The position numbers and the translations under genes are program-made. Positions 56,644-64,000 of a stretch of 64,000 nt of DNA are shown in pieces. Below the pieces are notes generated by a model. It did no database searches and was not told where the DNA came from. It saw nothing but the letters and a program-made list of their open reading frames with translations. Source of the DNA: Streptomyces sp. P9-A2 (GTDB lineage: Bacteria > Actinomycetota > Actinomycetes > Streptomycetales > Streptomycetaceae); the NCBI RefSeq assembly GCF_036634175.1, contig NZ_JAZIFX010000001.1, positions 5,580,001 through 5,644,000 of the forward strand, read 5' to 3'. The number at the start of each line of letters is the position of its first letter. Position 1 is the first letter of the stretch.

Positions 56644-57615
56644 TCAGTCCTTCTTCCAGCCGTCGCCCCACTGCTGCCCGTCGCCCCACTGACGCGGGGA
56701 CGCGGGCGCGTCGGAGTGCGCGTGGTACTCCACCGACTCCGCGGTCAACTGCATGAACGCCTCCTCCAGGGAGGCCTGCTGCGGGCTCAGCTCGTGCAGC
56801 ACCAGCTGGTGCCGGGCCGCCAGCTCCCCGATCCGCTCCGCCCCGGTGCCGTCCACCTCCAGCGTCGCGCCCCCGCTCTCCACGACCGTGATGCCGGCCC
56901 CGCGCAGCACGTCCAGCAGCCGCTCCCGCTGCGGGGAGCGGATCCGGACGTACGCGCGGGAGTTGTGCGCGATGAAATCGGCCATGGAGGTGTCGGCGAG
57001 CAGCCGGCCCTGCCCGATGACGACCAGATGGTCCGCCGTCAGCGCCATCTCGCTCATCAGGTGGGAGGAGACGAAGACCGTGCGGCCCTGCGCCGCCAGC
57101 GTTTTCATCAGGGTGCGGATCCAGTGGATGCCCTCGGGGTCGAGCCCGTTGACCGGCTCGTCGAACATCAGGATGCGCGGGTCGCCGAGCAGCGCGCCGG
57201 CGATGCCGAGCCGCTGGCCCATGCCGAGCGAGAACCCCTTGGCCTTCTTCCCCGCCACCGACGACAGCCCCACCGTGTCCAGTACCTCGTGCACCCGCTG
57301 CCGGGGGATGCCGTTGCTCTGGGCGAGGCACAACAGGTGGTTGAAGGCGCTGCGGCCGCCGTGCACGGCCTTGGCGTCGAGCAGGGCGCCGATGTACTTC
57401 AGCGGGTCCTTGAGCCGGTCGTAGTGCTCGCCGTCGATCCGGACGTCACCCGCGGTGGGCCGGTCCAGGCCCAGCATCATCCGCATGGTGGTGGACTTGC
57501 CCGCGCCGTTGGGACCGAGGAAGCCCGTGACGATACCCGGTCTGACGGTGAACGTCAGATTGTTGACCGCCACCTTCTCGCCGTACCGCTTGGTCAGCCC
57601 CTCGAGCTCGATCAT
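56644..57615 (-). CDS. ABC transporter ATP-binding protein (second pair)
   Basis: The product is 323 residues. P-loop GPNGAGKS, signature FSLGMGQRLGIAGALL, Walker B ILMFDEPVNGLDPEG and the switch region VFVSSHLMSEMALTADHLVV are all present. It is highly similar along its first 300 residues to the first-pair ATPase. It has a short Trp/Asp-rich end instead of the long Pro tail. It forms an exporter with the adjacent permease. Confidence 0.92.
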   Translation of the reverse strand: MIELEGLTKRYGEKVAVNNLTFTVRPGIVTGFLGPNGAGKSTTMRMMLGLDRPTAGDVRIDGEHYDRLKDPLKYIGALLDAKAVHGGRSAFNHLLCLAQSNGIPRQRVHEVLDTVGLSSVAGKKAKGFSLGMGQRLGIAGALLGDPRILMFDEPVNGLDPEGIHWIRTLMKTLAAQGRTVFVSSHLMSEMALTADHLVVIGQGRLLADTSMADFIAHNSRAYVRIRSPQRERLLDVLRGAGITVVESGGATLEVDGTGAERIGELAARHQLVLHELSPQQASLEEAFMQLTAESVEYHAHSDAPASPRQWGDGQQWGDGWKKD

Positions 57616-57637
57616 GCCGCCACGCTAGAACGGGACA

Positions 57638-57669
57638 AAGCCCTCTGCCACTTTAGTGGCAGAGGGCTT
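57638..57669. terminator. Terminator after filP
   Basis: Perfect 14-bp stem AAGCCCTCTGCCAC-ttta-GTGGCAGAGGGCTT, 80 nt downstream of the filP stop on the minus strand and just upstream of the ABC ATPase start. It should end the filP transcript. Confidence 0.85.
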
Positions 57670-57712
57670 CGCCGATGTTCAGCCAACGTATTCCGGCCAG
57701 TCACCGGAACCG

Positions 57713-57760
57713 CCGGTCACCGGGTCTACCGGTCACCGGGTCTACCGGTCACCGGGTCTG
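57713..57760. repeat. Three tandem 16-bp repeats at the end of filP
   Basis: CCGGTCACCGGGTCTA is repeated at 57713-57728 and 57729-57744, and once more with a final G at 57745-57760. The last unit contains the terminal Thr-Arg codons and stop of filP (stop at 57749), and a decayed fourth unit precedes the array. Confidence 0.9.
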
Positions 57761-58684
57761 CTGAGCCGGGACCCCGCGGGAGGTGCTCTCCTCCTCGGCC
57801 GGCGAACCGGCCGCGGCCACCGCGGCGCCCGTGAGCGTCGCCAGCATCTCGCGGACGTTGGTCAGCTGGGCGTTGATGGAGTCGCGGCGGTTGGTCAGCG
57901 CGGCCAGCTCCCGCTCGGATTCCGAACGGATCCGGTCGGCCTTGGCGTTGGCGTCGGCCACGATGTCCTCGGCCTGGCGCTGGGCGGTCTCCACCGTCTG
58001 GCGGGCCCGGCGCTCGGCGTCCGTGCGCAGCTTCTCGGCCTCCAGGCGCAGCTGCTCCGCCCGGTGCTCGATCTCGGCGAGACGCTTCTCGGCCTTGGCC
58101 TGACGCGACGCCAGATCACGCTCGGACTGCTCGCGGCGCTTGGCGAGGTTCGTCTCGAAGTCGGCGGCGGCCTGCGCGGCCTTCGCGCGGGTCTCCTCGA
58201 AGAGTGCGTCCGCCTCCTCACGCTTGGACTGGGCGTCCTTCTGCGCGTCCGACCGCAGCTGCGCGGCCTCGCTCTGCGCCTTCTCGACGAGCCGGACGCC
58301 GTCGTCCTCGGCCTTGGCCTTGCGCTCGGCGGAGTACGACTCCGCGTCGTTGCGCACCTGCTGGGCAGCGGACTCGGCGAGCTCGCGGTGCTGCTCGGCC
58401 GCGCGACGGGCCTCCTCACGGAGGTCCTTCGCCTCCTCCTCGGCCAGACGCAGGATCTTCTCCACGCGCGCGCCGAGACCCGCATACGACGGCTCGGCGT
58501 CGGTGACCTGGGCCTGGGCGTTCTGCGTCTCGAGGTGGAGCTCTTCGATGCGCTTTTCCAGAGCGGTGATGCGGGCGAGAGCACTGTCACGGTCGGAGAC
58601 GAGCTTGGAGATGCGTTCGTCCACCTGAGCGCGGTCGTATCCACGCCGCACAAGCTCGAAGCCGTAGGGGGAAGTGTCGCTCAT
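57749..58684 (-). CDS. filP: Coiled-coil cytoskeletal protein FilP
   Basis: The product is 311 residues from ATG 58684 (minus). A short DivIVA-like N-terminal segment (SPYGFELVRRGYDRAQVDER) precedes an almost continuous coiled coil of about 230 residues rich in Ala, Glu, Lys, Arg and Gln, with a short Gly/Ser tail. FilP forms intermediate-filament-like networks near hyphal tips, gives the cell mechanical strength and binds DivIVA; it was once annotated as a cellulose-binding protein. It follows scy on the same strand. An ATCCTA hexamer (TAGGAT on the coding strand, 58730-58725) may be its -10. Confidence 0.94.
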   Translation of the reverse strand: MSDTSPYGFELVRRGYDRAQVDERISKLVSDRDSALARITALEKRIEELHLETQNAQAQVTDAEPSYAGLGARVEKILRLAEEEAKDLREEARRAAEQHRELAESAAQQVRNDAESYSAERKAKAEDDGVRLVEKAQSEAAQLRSDAQKDAQSKREEADALFEETRAKAAQAAADFETNLAKRREQSERDLASRQAKAEKRLAEIEHRAEQLRLEAEKLRTDAERRARQTVETAQRQAEDIVADANAKADRIRSESERELAALTNRRDSINAQLTNVREMLATLTGAAVAAAGSPAEEESTSRGVPAQQTR

Positions 58685-58831
58685 GGGGTTCCTGTCAAAT
58701 GAGACCGGTGAGGTGATAGGGGGAATCCTAGGGGCCGAAGCGCTGTGTCATCGAGCGGATGCACGTTTGATACGGAGAATGACACCCCTTTTGGGTGGCT
58801 GAGCCCCGGAGTGCTTGCCAAGTGCATGCTC

Positions 58832-58876
58832 AAACCCCCTGACCGGCAAGGGATTTCACCTGCCGACGGGGGGTTT
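58832..58876 (-). terminator. Inverted repeat between scy and filP
   Basis: AAACCCCC (58832-58839) pairs with GGGGGTTT (58869-58876), with an inner CGGCA/TGCCG stem. It lies after the scy stop on the minus strand and probably acts as a terminator, so filP also needs its own promoter. Confidence 0.7.
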
Positions 58877-58919
58877 CTCACATCATCGAAGATTTTTGCC
58901 CGGTTCGCTGCCATGGATC

Positions 58920-61900
58920 CTAACTGTCCGAAGACTTGCCCCGCTGGCCGGGTGGACCGGCCGCCGCGGCCGCCTTCATCCCGTGGTCCTTGCCGCTGCC
59001 CGGTGTCTCGAACGACTCCAGCGCCTCCAGGACGTCCTGGACACGCGAGATCTCGGCGTTGATGTCCTCACGCCGCCGCATCAGGACCTCCAGCTCGCGC
59101 TTGCCCTCCTCGACCGTGGCCCGCGCCTCGCGGATCGCCTCGGCCTTCAGCTCCTCGGCCTCCTTGACCAGCGTGGCCTTCTTCTGCTCGGCCTCCTTCA
59201 GGAGACCCTCGGCCTTCTTCACCGCGGCGATACGCACCTTGCCCGCCTCGGAGTTGGCCTCGGACACGATCTCCTTGGCCTTCGCCTGCGCCTTGACCAG
59301 CTGCTCCTCGGACGCCTTGATCAGCGCGTCGCAGCGGTCGCCGGTGGACTTCATCGTCTCGGCCGCCTCACGACGGGCCCGCTCGTGCAGCTCCTCGATC
59401 TCACGGGTGATCCGGTCCCGCAGCTCCTCGGCGCGCTCCCTGATCCGGGTCGCGTCCCGGCGGGCCCCGACCAGCAGCTCGTCCGCGTCCGTACGGGACT
59501 TCTCCACCCGGGAGTTGCCCTCGACCGTCGCCTCGGCGACGAGCCGGTCGGCCTCCGTGCGGGCCGCGCCGACCATCGAGTCGGCCTGGGCCTCCGCGTC
59601 CGCGGTGGCCTTCTGCGCCTGCTGCTGCGCCTCCGTGAGCAGCTTGTCCGCCTCGGCGGCGGTCTCCGTGATGAGCGTGTCGACCTGCTCGGCCGCCTCC
59701 GAACGCCGCTTGTTGGCCTCCTTGCGGGACTCGTCGAGGGTCCGCTCGGCCTCCTCGCGCGCGGACGTCACCAGCCGCTCCGCCTCCCGCTCCGCGTCGG
59801 CCTTGACCCGCGCGGACTCGGCGCGGACCCGCTCCGCGTGCTGCTGCGCCGAACCGACCGTCTGGCTCGCCTCGGCCCGCAGCCGCTCCGCGTCGCCGGA
59901 CGCGTCCGAGATCAGCTTCTCGGCCTTGGCCACCGACTCCGTACGCAGCCGGTCGGTCTCCGTGATCGTCTCCGCGGTGAGCCGCTCCGCCTCCGCGCGC
60001 GCCTCGGTGATGAGGGTGTCCACCTGGGCCGCCGCGTCCGAACGGATCCGGTTGGCGTCCTCCCGGGCCTCGGCCCGGGTGCGCGACGCGTTCTGCTCGG
60101 CCTCGGCGACCGCGTCCGACGCCTCCGTACGCATCCGCAGGCTCTGCTCGGAGACCTCCGAACGGACCCGCTCCGCCTCGGTGATCGCCTCGGACACCGT
60201 GCGCTCGGCGAGTGCCTTGGCGGCCTCCGTCTCCTCCTGCGCCTTGCGCCGCATCCGGCCGGCGTCCTCGCCGGCCCGCTCCCGCTCGGCATAGGCGTCG
60301 GCCCGGACCCGGTCCGACTCCTCCTCCGCCTCGCGCTGCATGCGCTCCGCCGCGTGTTCGGCGGCCTGGCGCAGCCCGGCGATCTCGTCCTGCGCCTGCT
60401 CCTGCAGCCCCGCGACCGAGTCCCGCACCTGCTGGGCGTTCTGCTCGGCCGCCGACACCATCTCGGTGGCACGCCGGTCGGCCTCCTCGACCAGCCGTAC
60501 GGCCTCGGTCTGCGCCTCCTCCACCCGCTTGCGGGCCGAGGCCAGCAGCTCCTCGCTCTGCTCCCGGGCCCGCTCGCGCTCCTGGTCGGCCTCCGTGCGG
60601 GCCGCGCCCAGCAGCTCCTCGGCCTCGCGCCGGCGCCGGGCGGCCTCCTCCTGTGCGCCCGCCAGCGTCTCCTGCGCCTCCGCGCCGAGCCGCTCGGCGG
60701 CGGCCCGGGCCTCGGCCCGCATCCGGTCGGCGCTCTCCTGCGCCTCCGACTTCAGCCGCTCCGCCTCCGCCGAGGCATCCGACCGCAGCTGCACGGCCAC
60801 GGACTCGCCCTCCGCGCGGGACGCCGCCGCGTCCGCCGCGGCCTCGTCGCGCAGCCGCTCCGCCTCCGCCGCCGCCTGCTGCCGCAGCGTTCGGCCCCGC
60901 TCCGCGGCCTCGGCGCGCAGCCGCTCGGCCTCCTCCGCGGCCTCCCGGCGGATACGGCCCGCCTCATCGCGGGCGTCGCTCAGCGCCTGTTCGGCCGAGG
61001 CGACCCGCTCCTCGGCCTCCGTGTGCAGCCGGGTCAGCTCCTCGGCGGCCTCCGCGCGGCGCGCGGCGACGGCCCGCTCGGTCTCCTCGTGGACCTCGCG
61101 CGCGGCCCGTTCGGCGTCCTCCTTGAGCGCGTCGGCCTGCTCGGTGGCCTCCGCGCGGTGCCGCTCCGTCTCCTTGCGGGTGCGCTCCAGCGTCTCCTCG
61201 GCCTGCCGGCGCAGCGTCGTGGCGCGCTCTATGGCCTCGGTACGGACCTTCTCGCTGTCCGTCTGCGCGGTGGAACGCAGCTCGTCCGCGTCCGCCTTGG
61301 CCTTGGCCAGCAGCTCCTCGGCGGACCGGGCGGCCTCCTCGATCTGCGACACGGCCTGCTTACGGGCCTCCGCGCGGATCTTCTCGCCCTCGGCGACCGC
61401 GTCGGCCCGCAGGTGCTCGGCCTCGCCGCGCAGCCGGCGGGCCTCCTCCTGGAGCTCGACCGTCTTGGCGCGGTACTCCTTGGTGTCGTCCTTCGCCGCG
61501 CCCTTGAGCTGCGTGGCGATGTCGTGCGCCTCGGCGCGCAGCCGGTCCGCCTCGGCCTCGGCCCCGGCGCGGATGCGCTCCGCCTCCTCGGCCGCCTCCC
61601 TGGTGGTCCGCTTGGCTTCCTCGGACGCCTTGTTGAGCACGTCCTCCGCGGTCCGGGCCGCCTTGGAGAGCTGGGTGGCACTCTCCTCGGCAGTGATCGC
61701 GCGGGCCTTCTCGGCGGCCTCCGCGACGATCTTCTCCGCCTCGGCACGGGCGTCCGCGACGACCTGCTCGGCGTCCGCCTTGGTGGTCTCGGCCTCCTTG
61801 GTGGCCTCGCTGACCAGCCGGGCGACCTGCTCCTTGGCCGTGCGCGTACGGGTCTCGTTGGCGGACTCGGCGGAGGTTAGCGTCTTCGACGCGGCCTCCT

Positions 61901-62768
61901 TCGCCTCGGCGAGCACCTTGTCCGCCTCGGCGCGCGCCTCGCGCAGCGCCTCCTCGGCGGCCGTCATGCGCTGCTCGGCGGCCTTGGTGAGTTCCTGGGC
62001 CTCGCGGCGGGTGGACTCCGACTCGCTGGCCGTCGACGACCGCACCTGTTCGGCGTGGTCGGTGGCCTCCTGCGCCTGTGTGGAGGCGGCGGCCAGCAGC
62101 CGCTCGGCGTCCGCGCGGGCCCGGCGCAGCGTCTGGTCGGCCTCCGCGCGGGCCGTCTCGGCGTCGCTGCGCAGCCGGTGACGGGCCTCGGCGGTCACCC
62201 GCTCGGCCTCCGCGCGGGCGGCGGCCAGCGCCTGCTCGGCCTCCGCGCGGGACTCGTCGAGCAGCCGGCGGGCCTGCTGCTCGGAACGGGCCCGCACCTG
62301 CTCGGCCCACGCCACGTTCTCGTTGACGTGCGACTCGACGGTCTGCCTGCGCTCCGCCAGCTCCTGGTCGAGCTGCTGGCGCCGGGTCACCGCCTCCTGG
62401 TGCAGCTCCGCCTGGAGCCGGGCCGCCTGCTCGGCGTGCTCCTGGAGGATCCGCTGGGTCTGCGCCCGCACCTGGCTCAGCTCGCGCTCCGCGTCCGCGC
62501 GGAGCTGGTCGGCCTGCACCTGCGCGTTGCGCAGCAACTGCTCGGCCTGGTAGCCGATGTCGCCGCCCTCGTAAGCGGGCCGGGACATGATGGTGCGCCG
62601 CGCCTCGTGCAACTTGGCGCGCAGCACCTCGACCTGGTAGCCGAGGTCGTCGGCATGCTGGATCGCCTTTTCCCGCTCGGTCTTCAGCCGCTTCATCTCG
62701 GCTTCGAACCGAGAGAGGTGGTCGACGTCAGCCGCCGGCTCTCGCTCCTGGCTCTCGTAGCCCCGCAC
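58920..62768 (-). CDS. scy: Polarity scaffold protein Scy
   Basis: The product is 1282 residues from GTG 62768 (minus), chosen because GGATGGGA (coding strand, 62783-62776) is 7 nt upstream; a TTG at 62819 lacks a ribosome site. After a short conserved N-terminal part (LSRFEAEMKRLKTEREKAIQ) almost the whole protein is a long coiled coil made of repeated Ala/Glu/Arg-rich units such as EAERLRAEA and ADAERL. Scy recruits DivIVA and FilP and sets the position and number of hyphal tips. It is followed by filP, as in other Streptomyces. Confidence 0.94.
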   Translation of the reverse strand: MRGYESQEREPAADVDHLSRFEAEMKRLKTEREKAIQHADDLGYQVEVLRAKLHEARRTIMSRPAYEGGDIGYQAEQLLRNAQVQADQLRADAERELSQVRAQTQRILQEHAEQAARLQAELHQEAVTRRQQLDQELAERRQTVESHVNENVAWAEQVRARSEQQARRLLDESRAEAEQALAAARAEAERVTAEARHRLRSDAETARAEADQTLRRARADAERLLAAASTQAQEATDHAEQVRSSTASESESTRREAQELTKAAEQRMTAAEEALREARAEADKVLAEAKEAASKTLTSAESANETRTRTAKEQVARLVSEATKEAETTKADAEQVVADARAEAEKIVAEAAEKARAITAEESATQLSKAARTAEDVLNKASEEAKRTTREAAEEAERIRAGAEAEADRLRAEAHDIATQLKGAAKDDTKEYRAKTVELQEEARRLRGEAEHLRADAVAEGEKIRAEARKQAVSQIEEAARSAEELLAKAKADADELRSTAQTDSEKVRTEAIERATTLRRQAEETLERTRKETERHRAEATEQADALKEDAERAAREVHEETERAVAARRAEAAEELTRLHTEAEERVASAEQALSDARDEAGRIRREAAEEAERLRAEAAERGRTLRQQAAAEAERLRDEAAADAAASRAEGESVAVQLRSDASAEAERLKSEAQESADRMRAEARAAAERLGAEAQETLAGAQEEAARRRREAEELLGAARTEADQERERAREQSEELLASARKRVEEAQTEAVRLVEEADRRATEMVSAAEQNAQQVRDSVAGLQEQAQDEIAGLRQAAEHAAERMQREAEEESDRVRADAYAERERAGEDAGRMRRKAQEETEAAKALAERTVSEAITEAERVRSEVSEQSLRMRTEASDAVAEAEQNASRTRAEAREDANRIRSDAAAQVDTLITEARAEAERLTAETITETDRLRTESVAKAEKLISDASGDAERLRAEASQTVGSAQQHAERVRAESARVKADAEREAERLVTSAREEAERTLDESRKEANKRRSEAAEQVDTLITETAAEADKLLTEAQQQAQKATADAEAQADSMVGAARTEADRLVAEATVEGNSRVEKSRTDADELLVGARRDATRIRERAEELRDRITREIEELHERARREAAETMKSTGDRCDALIKASEEQLVKAQAKAKEIVSEANSEAGKVRIAAVKKAEGLLKEAEQKKATLVKEAEELKAEAIREARATVEEGKRELEVLMRRREDINAEISRVQDVLEALESFETPGSGKDHGMKAAAAAGPPGQRGKSSDS

Positions 62769-63015
62769 TGCGCGGTCCCATCCGTCCCCTGGTCGCAACT
62801 CTGGCCGAGCCCTGTCCAACCGCCGGACGGGACCCCCGGGGAATGGTGTCAGATCAACGGAGGAACATGCGCTGCTACCCCCGCGCTCGCCCCCCGAAAC
62901 CCGGACCCCGGTACGTCCTGCTGTCAGAATCGGCGACGCTCACCCGAACGGAGGCAGTCGTCACCTTTCTGACGGCAGGACCCGATCGCCCTGGATCGAG
63001 CGGCGACCGCACCCA

Positions 63016-63045
63016 ACCCTACCGGCCCTTATGTACGTGGGTCAG
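63016..63045 (-). promoter_or_regulatory. Candidate promoter of scy
   Basis: On the minus strand, CTGACC (63045-63040), an 18-nt spacer and TAGGGT (63021-63016) match the Streptomyces vegetative consensus TTGACN/TAGRRT well. The -35 overlaps the stop of the epimerase gene. The resulting scy leader would be about 240 nt. Confidence 0.5.
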
Positions 63046-63482
63046 TGCTCAGGTGACTCAACGGGCGCCGAAGTGACCAGTTCTGTCAGTACGCCATGAC
63101 AGTCCTTGGGGTGCAGGAAGGTGATTCGTGACCCCATGGAGCCGCGCCGGGGCTCTTCGTACAGCACGCGTACGCCCTTGTCCCTGATCGCGGCGGCCTC
63201 GCCGTCGACGTCCGCCGTACCGAAGGCGATGTGGTGGACCCCCTCGCCGTTCTTCGCGAGCCATTTCGCGACGGTGGAGTCCTCCCGGGTCGGCTCGAGG
63301 AGCTGGAGGTAGGACGCGCCTCCGTCCGAGGTCTCGTTGATCTTCAGCATGGCCTCGCGCACACCCTGCTCCTCGTTGACCTCGGAGTGGAACACCTCGA
63401 AGCCGTAGGTGGCCCGGTAGAACTCCACGGTCGCGTCGAGGTCGTGGCAGGCGATTCCGATGTGGTCGATTCGCGTCAGCAT
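63042..63482 (-). CDS. mce: Methylmalonyl-CoA epimerase
   Basis: The product is 146 residues in the vicinal-oxygen-chelate (glyoxalase) fold, with two beta-alpha-beta modules beginning TRIDHIGIACHDLDATVEFY and GVHHIAFGTADVDG. Metal-binding His and Glu residues are in DHIGIA, VHHIAFG and the C-terminal LTELV. It interconverts R- and S-methylmalonyl-CoA in propionate metabolism, feeding polyketide extender units and succinyl-CoA, with the B12-dependent mutase. It is divergent from the thiolase gene across 147 nt. Confidence 0.95.
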   Translation of the reverse strand: MLTRIDHIGIACHDLDATVEFYRATYGFEVFHSEVNEEQGVREAMLKINETSDGGASYLQLLEPTREDSTVAKWLAKNGEGVHHIAFGTADVDGEAAAIRDKGVRVLYEEPRRGSMGSRITFLHPKDCHGVLTELVTSAPVESPEH

Positions 63483-63629
63483 GGATTCAGTGGAACGGTC
63501 CCCGGGCGGTTACGCAACGTGCGCGCGATCACACCGACGGCCCGATGACGGGGCGGACCGCAGCTCAGTACATTCGAAGTAAACCCTCGTTCACTCCTCG
63601 GCTGTGCAGCCGGAAGGGGATCGCAGCTC

Positions 63630-64000
63630 ATGACTTCTGCATCTTCCGCACCATCCGCATCGACCGCGGCGAACGGCACGACGTCCGTCATCGTCGCGGG
63701 CGCCCGGACCCCGATGGGCCGGTTGCTCGGCTCGCTCAAGTCCTTCTCCGGAGCCGACCTCGGCGGCTTCGCGATCAAGGCCGCCCTCGACCGTGCGGGG
63801 ATCGGCGGCGACCAGGTCCAGTACGTGATCATGGGGCAGGTGCTCCAGGCCGGGGCAGGGCAGATCCCGGCACGCCAGGCCGCCGCCAAGGCCGGCATCC
63901 CGATGAGCGTTCCCGCGCTCACCGTCAACAAGGTGTGCCTGTCCGGCCTCGACGCGATCGCGCTGGCCGACCAGCTGATCCGGGCCGGCGAGTTCGACGT
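63630..64000 (+). CDS. Acetyl-CoA acetyltransferase, N-terminal part (runs off right edge)
   Basis: The gene starts at ATG 63630, with GGAAGGGGA at 63612-63620, and the first 123 residues are present. After a Ser/Ala-rich start come [20 protein letters not shown] and [20 protein letters not shown]. The catalytic Cys follows in [13 protein letters not shown], a Leu-Ser-Gly variant of the usual Cys-Ala-Ser-Gly. It is a biosynthetic thiolase that condenses two acetyl-CoA to acetoacetyl-CoA. It is cut off by the window end. Confidence 0.93.
   Translation, partial: MTSASSAPSASTAANGTTSVIVAGARTPMGRLLGSLKSFSGADLGGFAIKAALDRAGIGGDQVQYVIMGQVLQAGAGQIPARQAAAKAGIPMSVPALTVNKVCLSGLDAIALADQLIRAGEFD

Noticed and set aside
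58815..61880. 1021-codon plus-strand frame opposite scy
   Set aside because: Leu/Gly/Arg-rich antisense of a repetitive Ala/Glu/Arg coiled coil. Periodicity comes from scy.
58920..62768. CRISPR-like or satellite repeats in the scy gene
   Set aside because: The repeats are codon-periodic, degenerate and in frame, as expected for a coiled-coil gene; no constant repeat with unique spacers exists here or elsewhere in the window.

Overview
The window is chromosomal DNA of a Streptomyces. The DNA is very GC-rich with strong codon bias, GTG and TTG starts are common, and the gene order thrB-rho-LCP-rpmE-prfA-prmC-tsaC-(PTP-like)-glyA-(WecA/TagO-like)-atpIBEFHAGDC-DUF2550 ... chitinase/two-component ... 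nucS ... filP-scy-mce-thiolase is the conserved Streptomyces core. From memory it matches the S. coelicolor SCO5356-SCO5399 neighbourhood. Scy and FilP are polar-growth proteins particular to mycelial actinomycetes.

Bases 1-20444 are core housekeeping genes, all on the + strand: the end of thrB, Rho, a LytR-CpsA-Psr protein, ribosomal protein L31 behind a sigma-R-type promoter, release factor RF1 and its methyltransferase PrmC, TsaC for tRNA t6A, a phosphatase-like protein whose nucleophilic Cys is Ser, a GlyA paralogue, a polyprenyl-phosphate sugar-1-phosphate transferase, the complete nine-gene F1Fo ATP synthase operon, and a DUF2550 protein.

Bases 20445-26652 are a mobile-element insertion. 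An IS1182-type element (transposase frameshifted) lies at the left and an inverted, internally deleted copy at the right. The whole block has 5-bp TGGAG repeats at its outer edges and appears to sit in the loop of a pre-existing hairpin just after the DUF2550 gene. Inside, on the minus strand, are a streptogrisin-like secreted protease gene cut in two by an IS3-family element with a visible -1 slippery heptamer, a lipoprotein gene, and a membrane-protein gene truncated by the IS1182-type element. An IS630 relic adjoins the right copy.

Bases 26671-31267 resume the core: a CBM2-FnIII-GH18 chitinase (minus) whose promoter overlaps two 12-bp direct repeats, its adjacent NarL-type two-component pair (chiR/chiS-like), and a membrane protein. 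Bases 31268-42525 hold an accessory surface/toxin-like locus on the minus strand: a large LamG-domain secreted protein, a 2179-residue RHS/YD-repeat protein with an unrecognised C-terminal module, and a lipoprotein 7 nt downstream that is a candidate immunity protein.

Bases 42526-64000 carry an XRE/DUF397 pair, cob(I)alamin adenosyltransferase, a secreted M15-type carboxypeptidase, 3-hydroxybutyryl-CoA dehydrogenase, a STAS protein behind a repeat-rich promoter region, a large P-loop protein with a Pro/Thr-rich tail, the mismatch endonuclease NucS, an SCO5389-family protein, an LLM-class oxidoreductase, a small zinc-ribbon-like protein, two paralogous ABC-2 exporters, FilP and Scy, methylmalonyl-CoA epimerase, and the start of an acetyl-CoA acetyltransferase gene that runs off the window.
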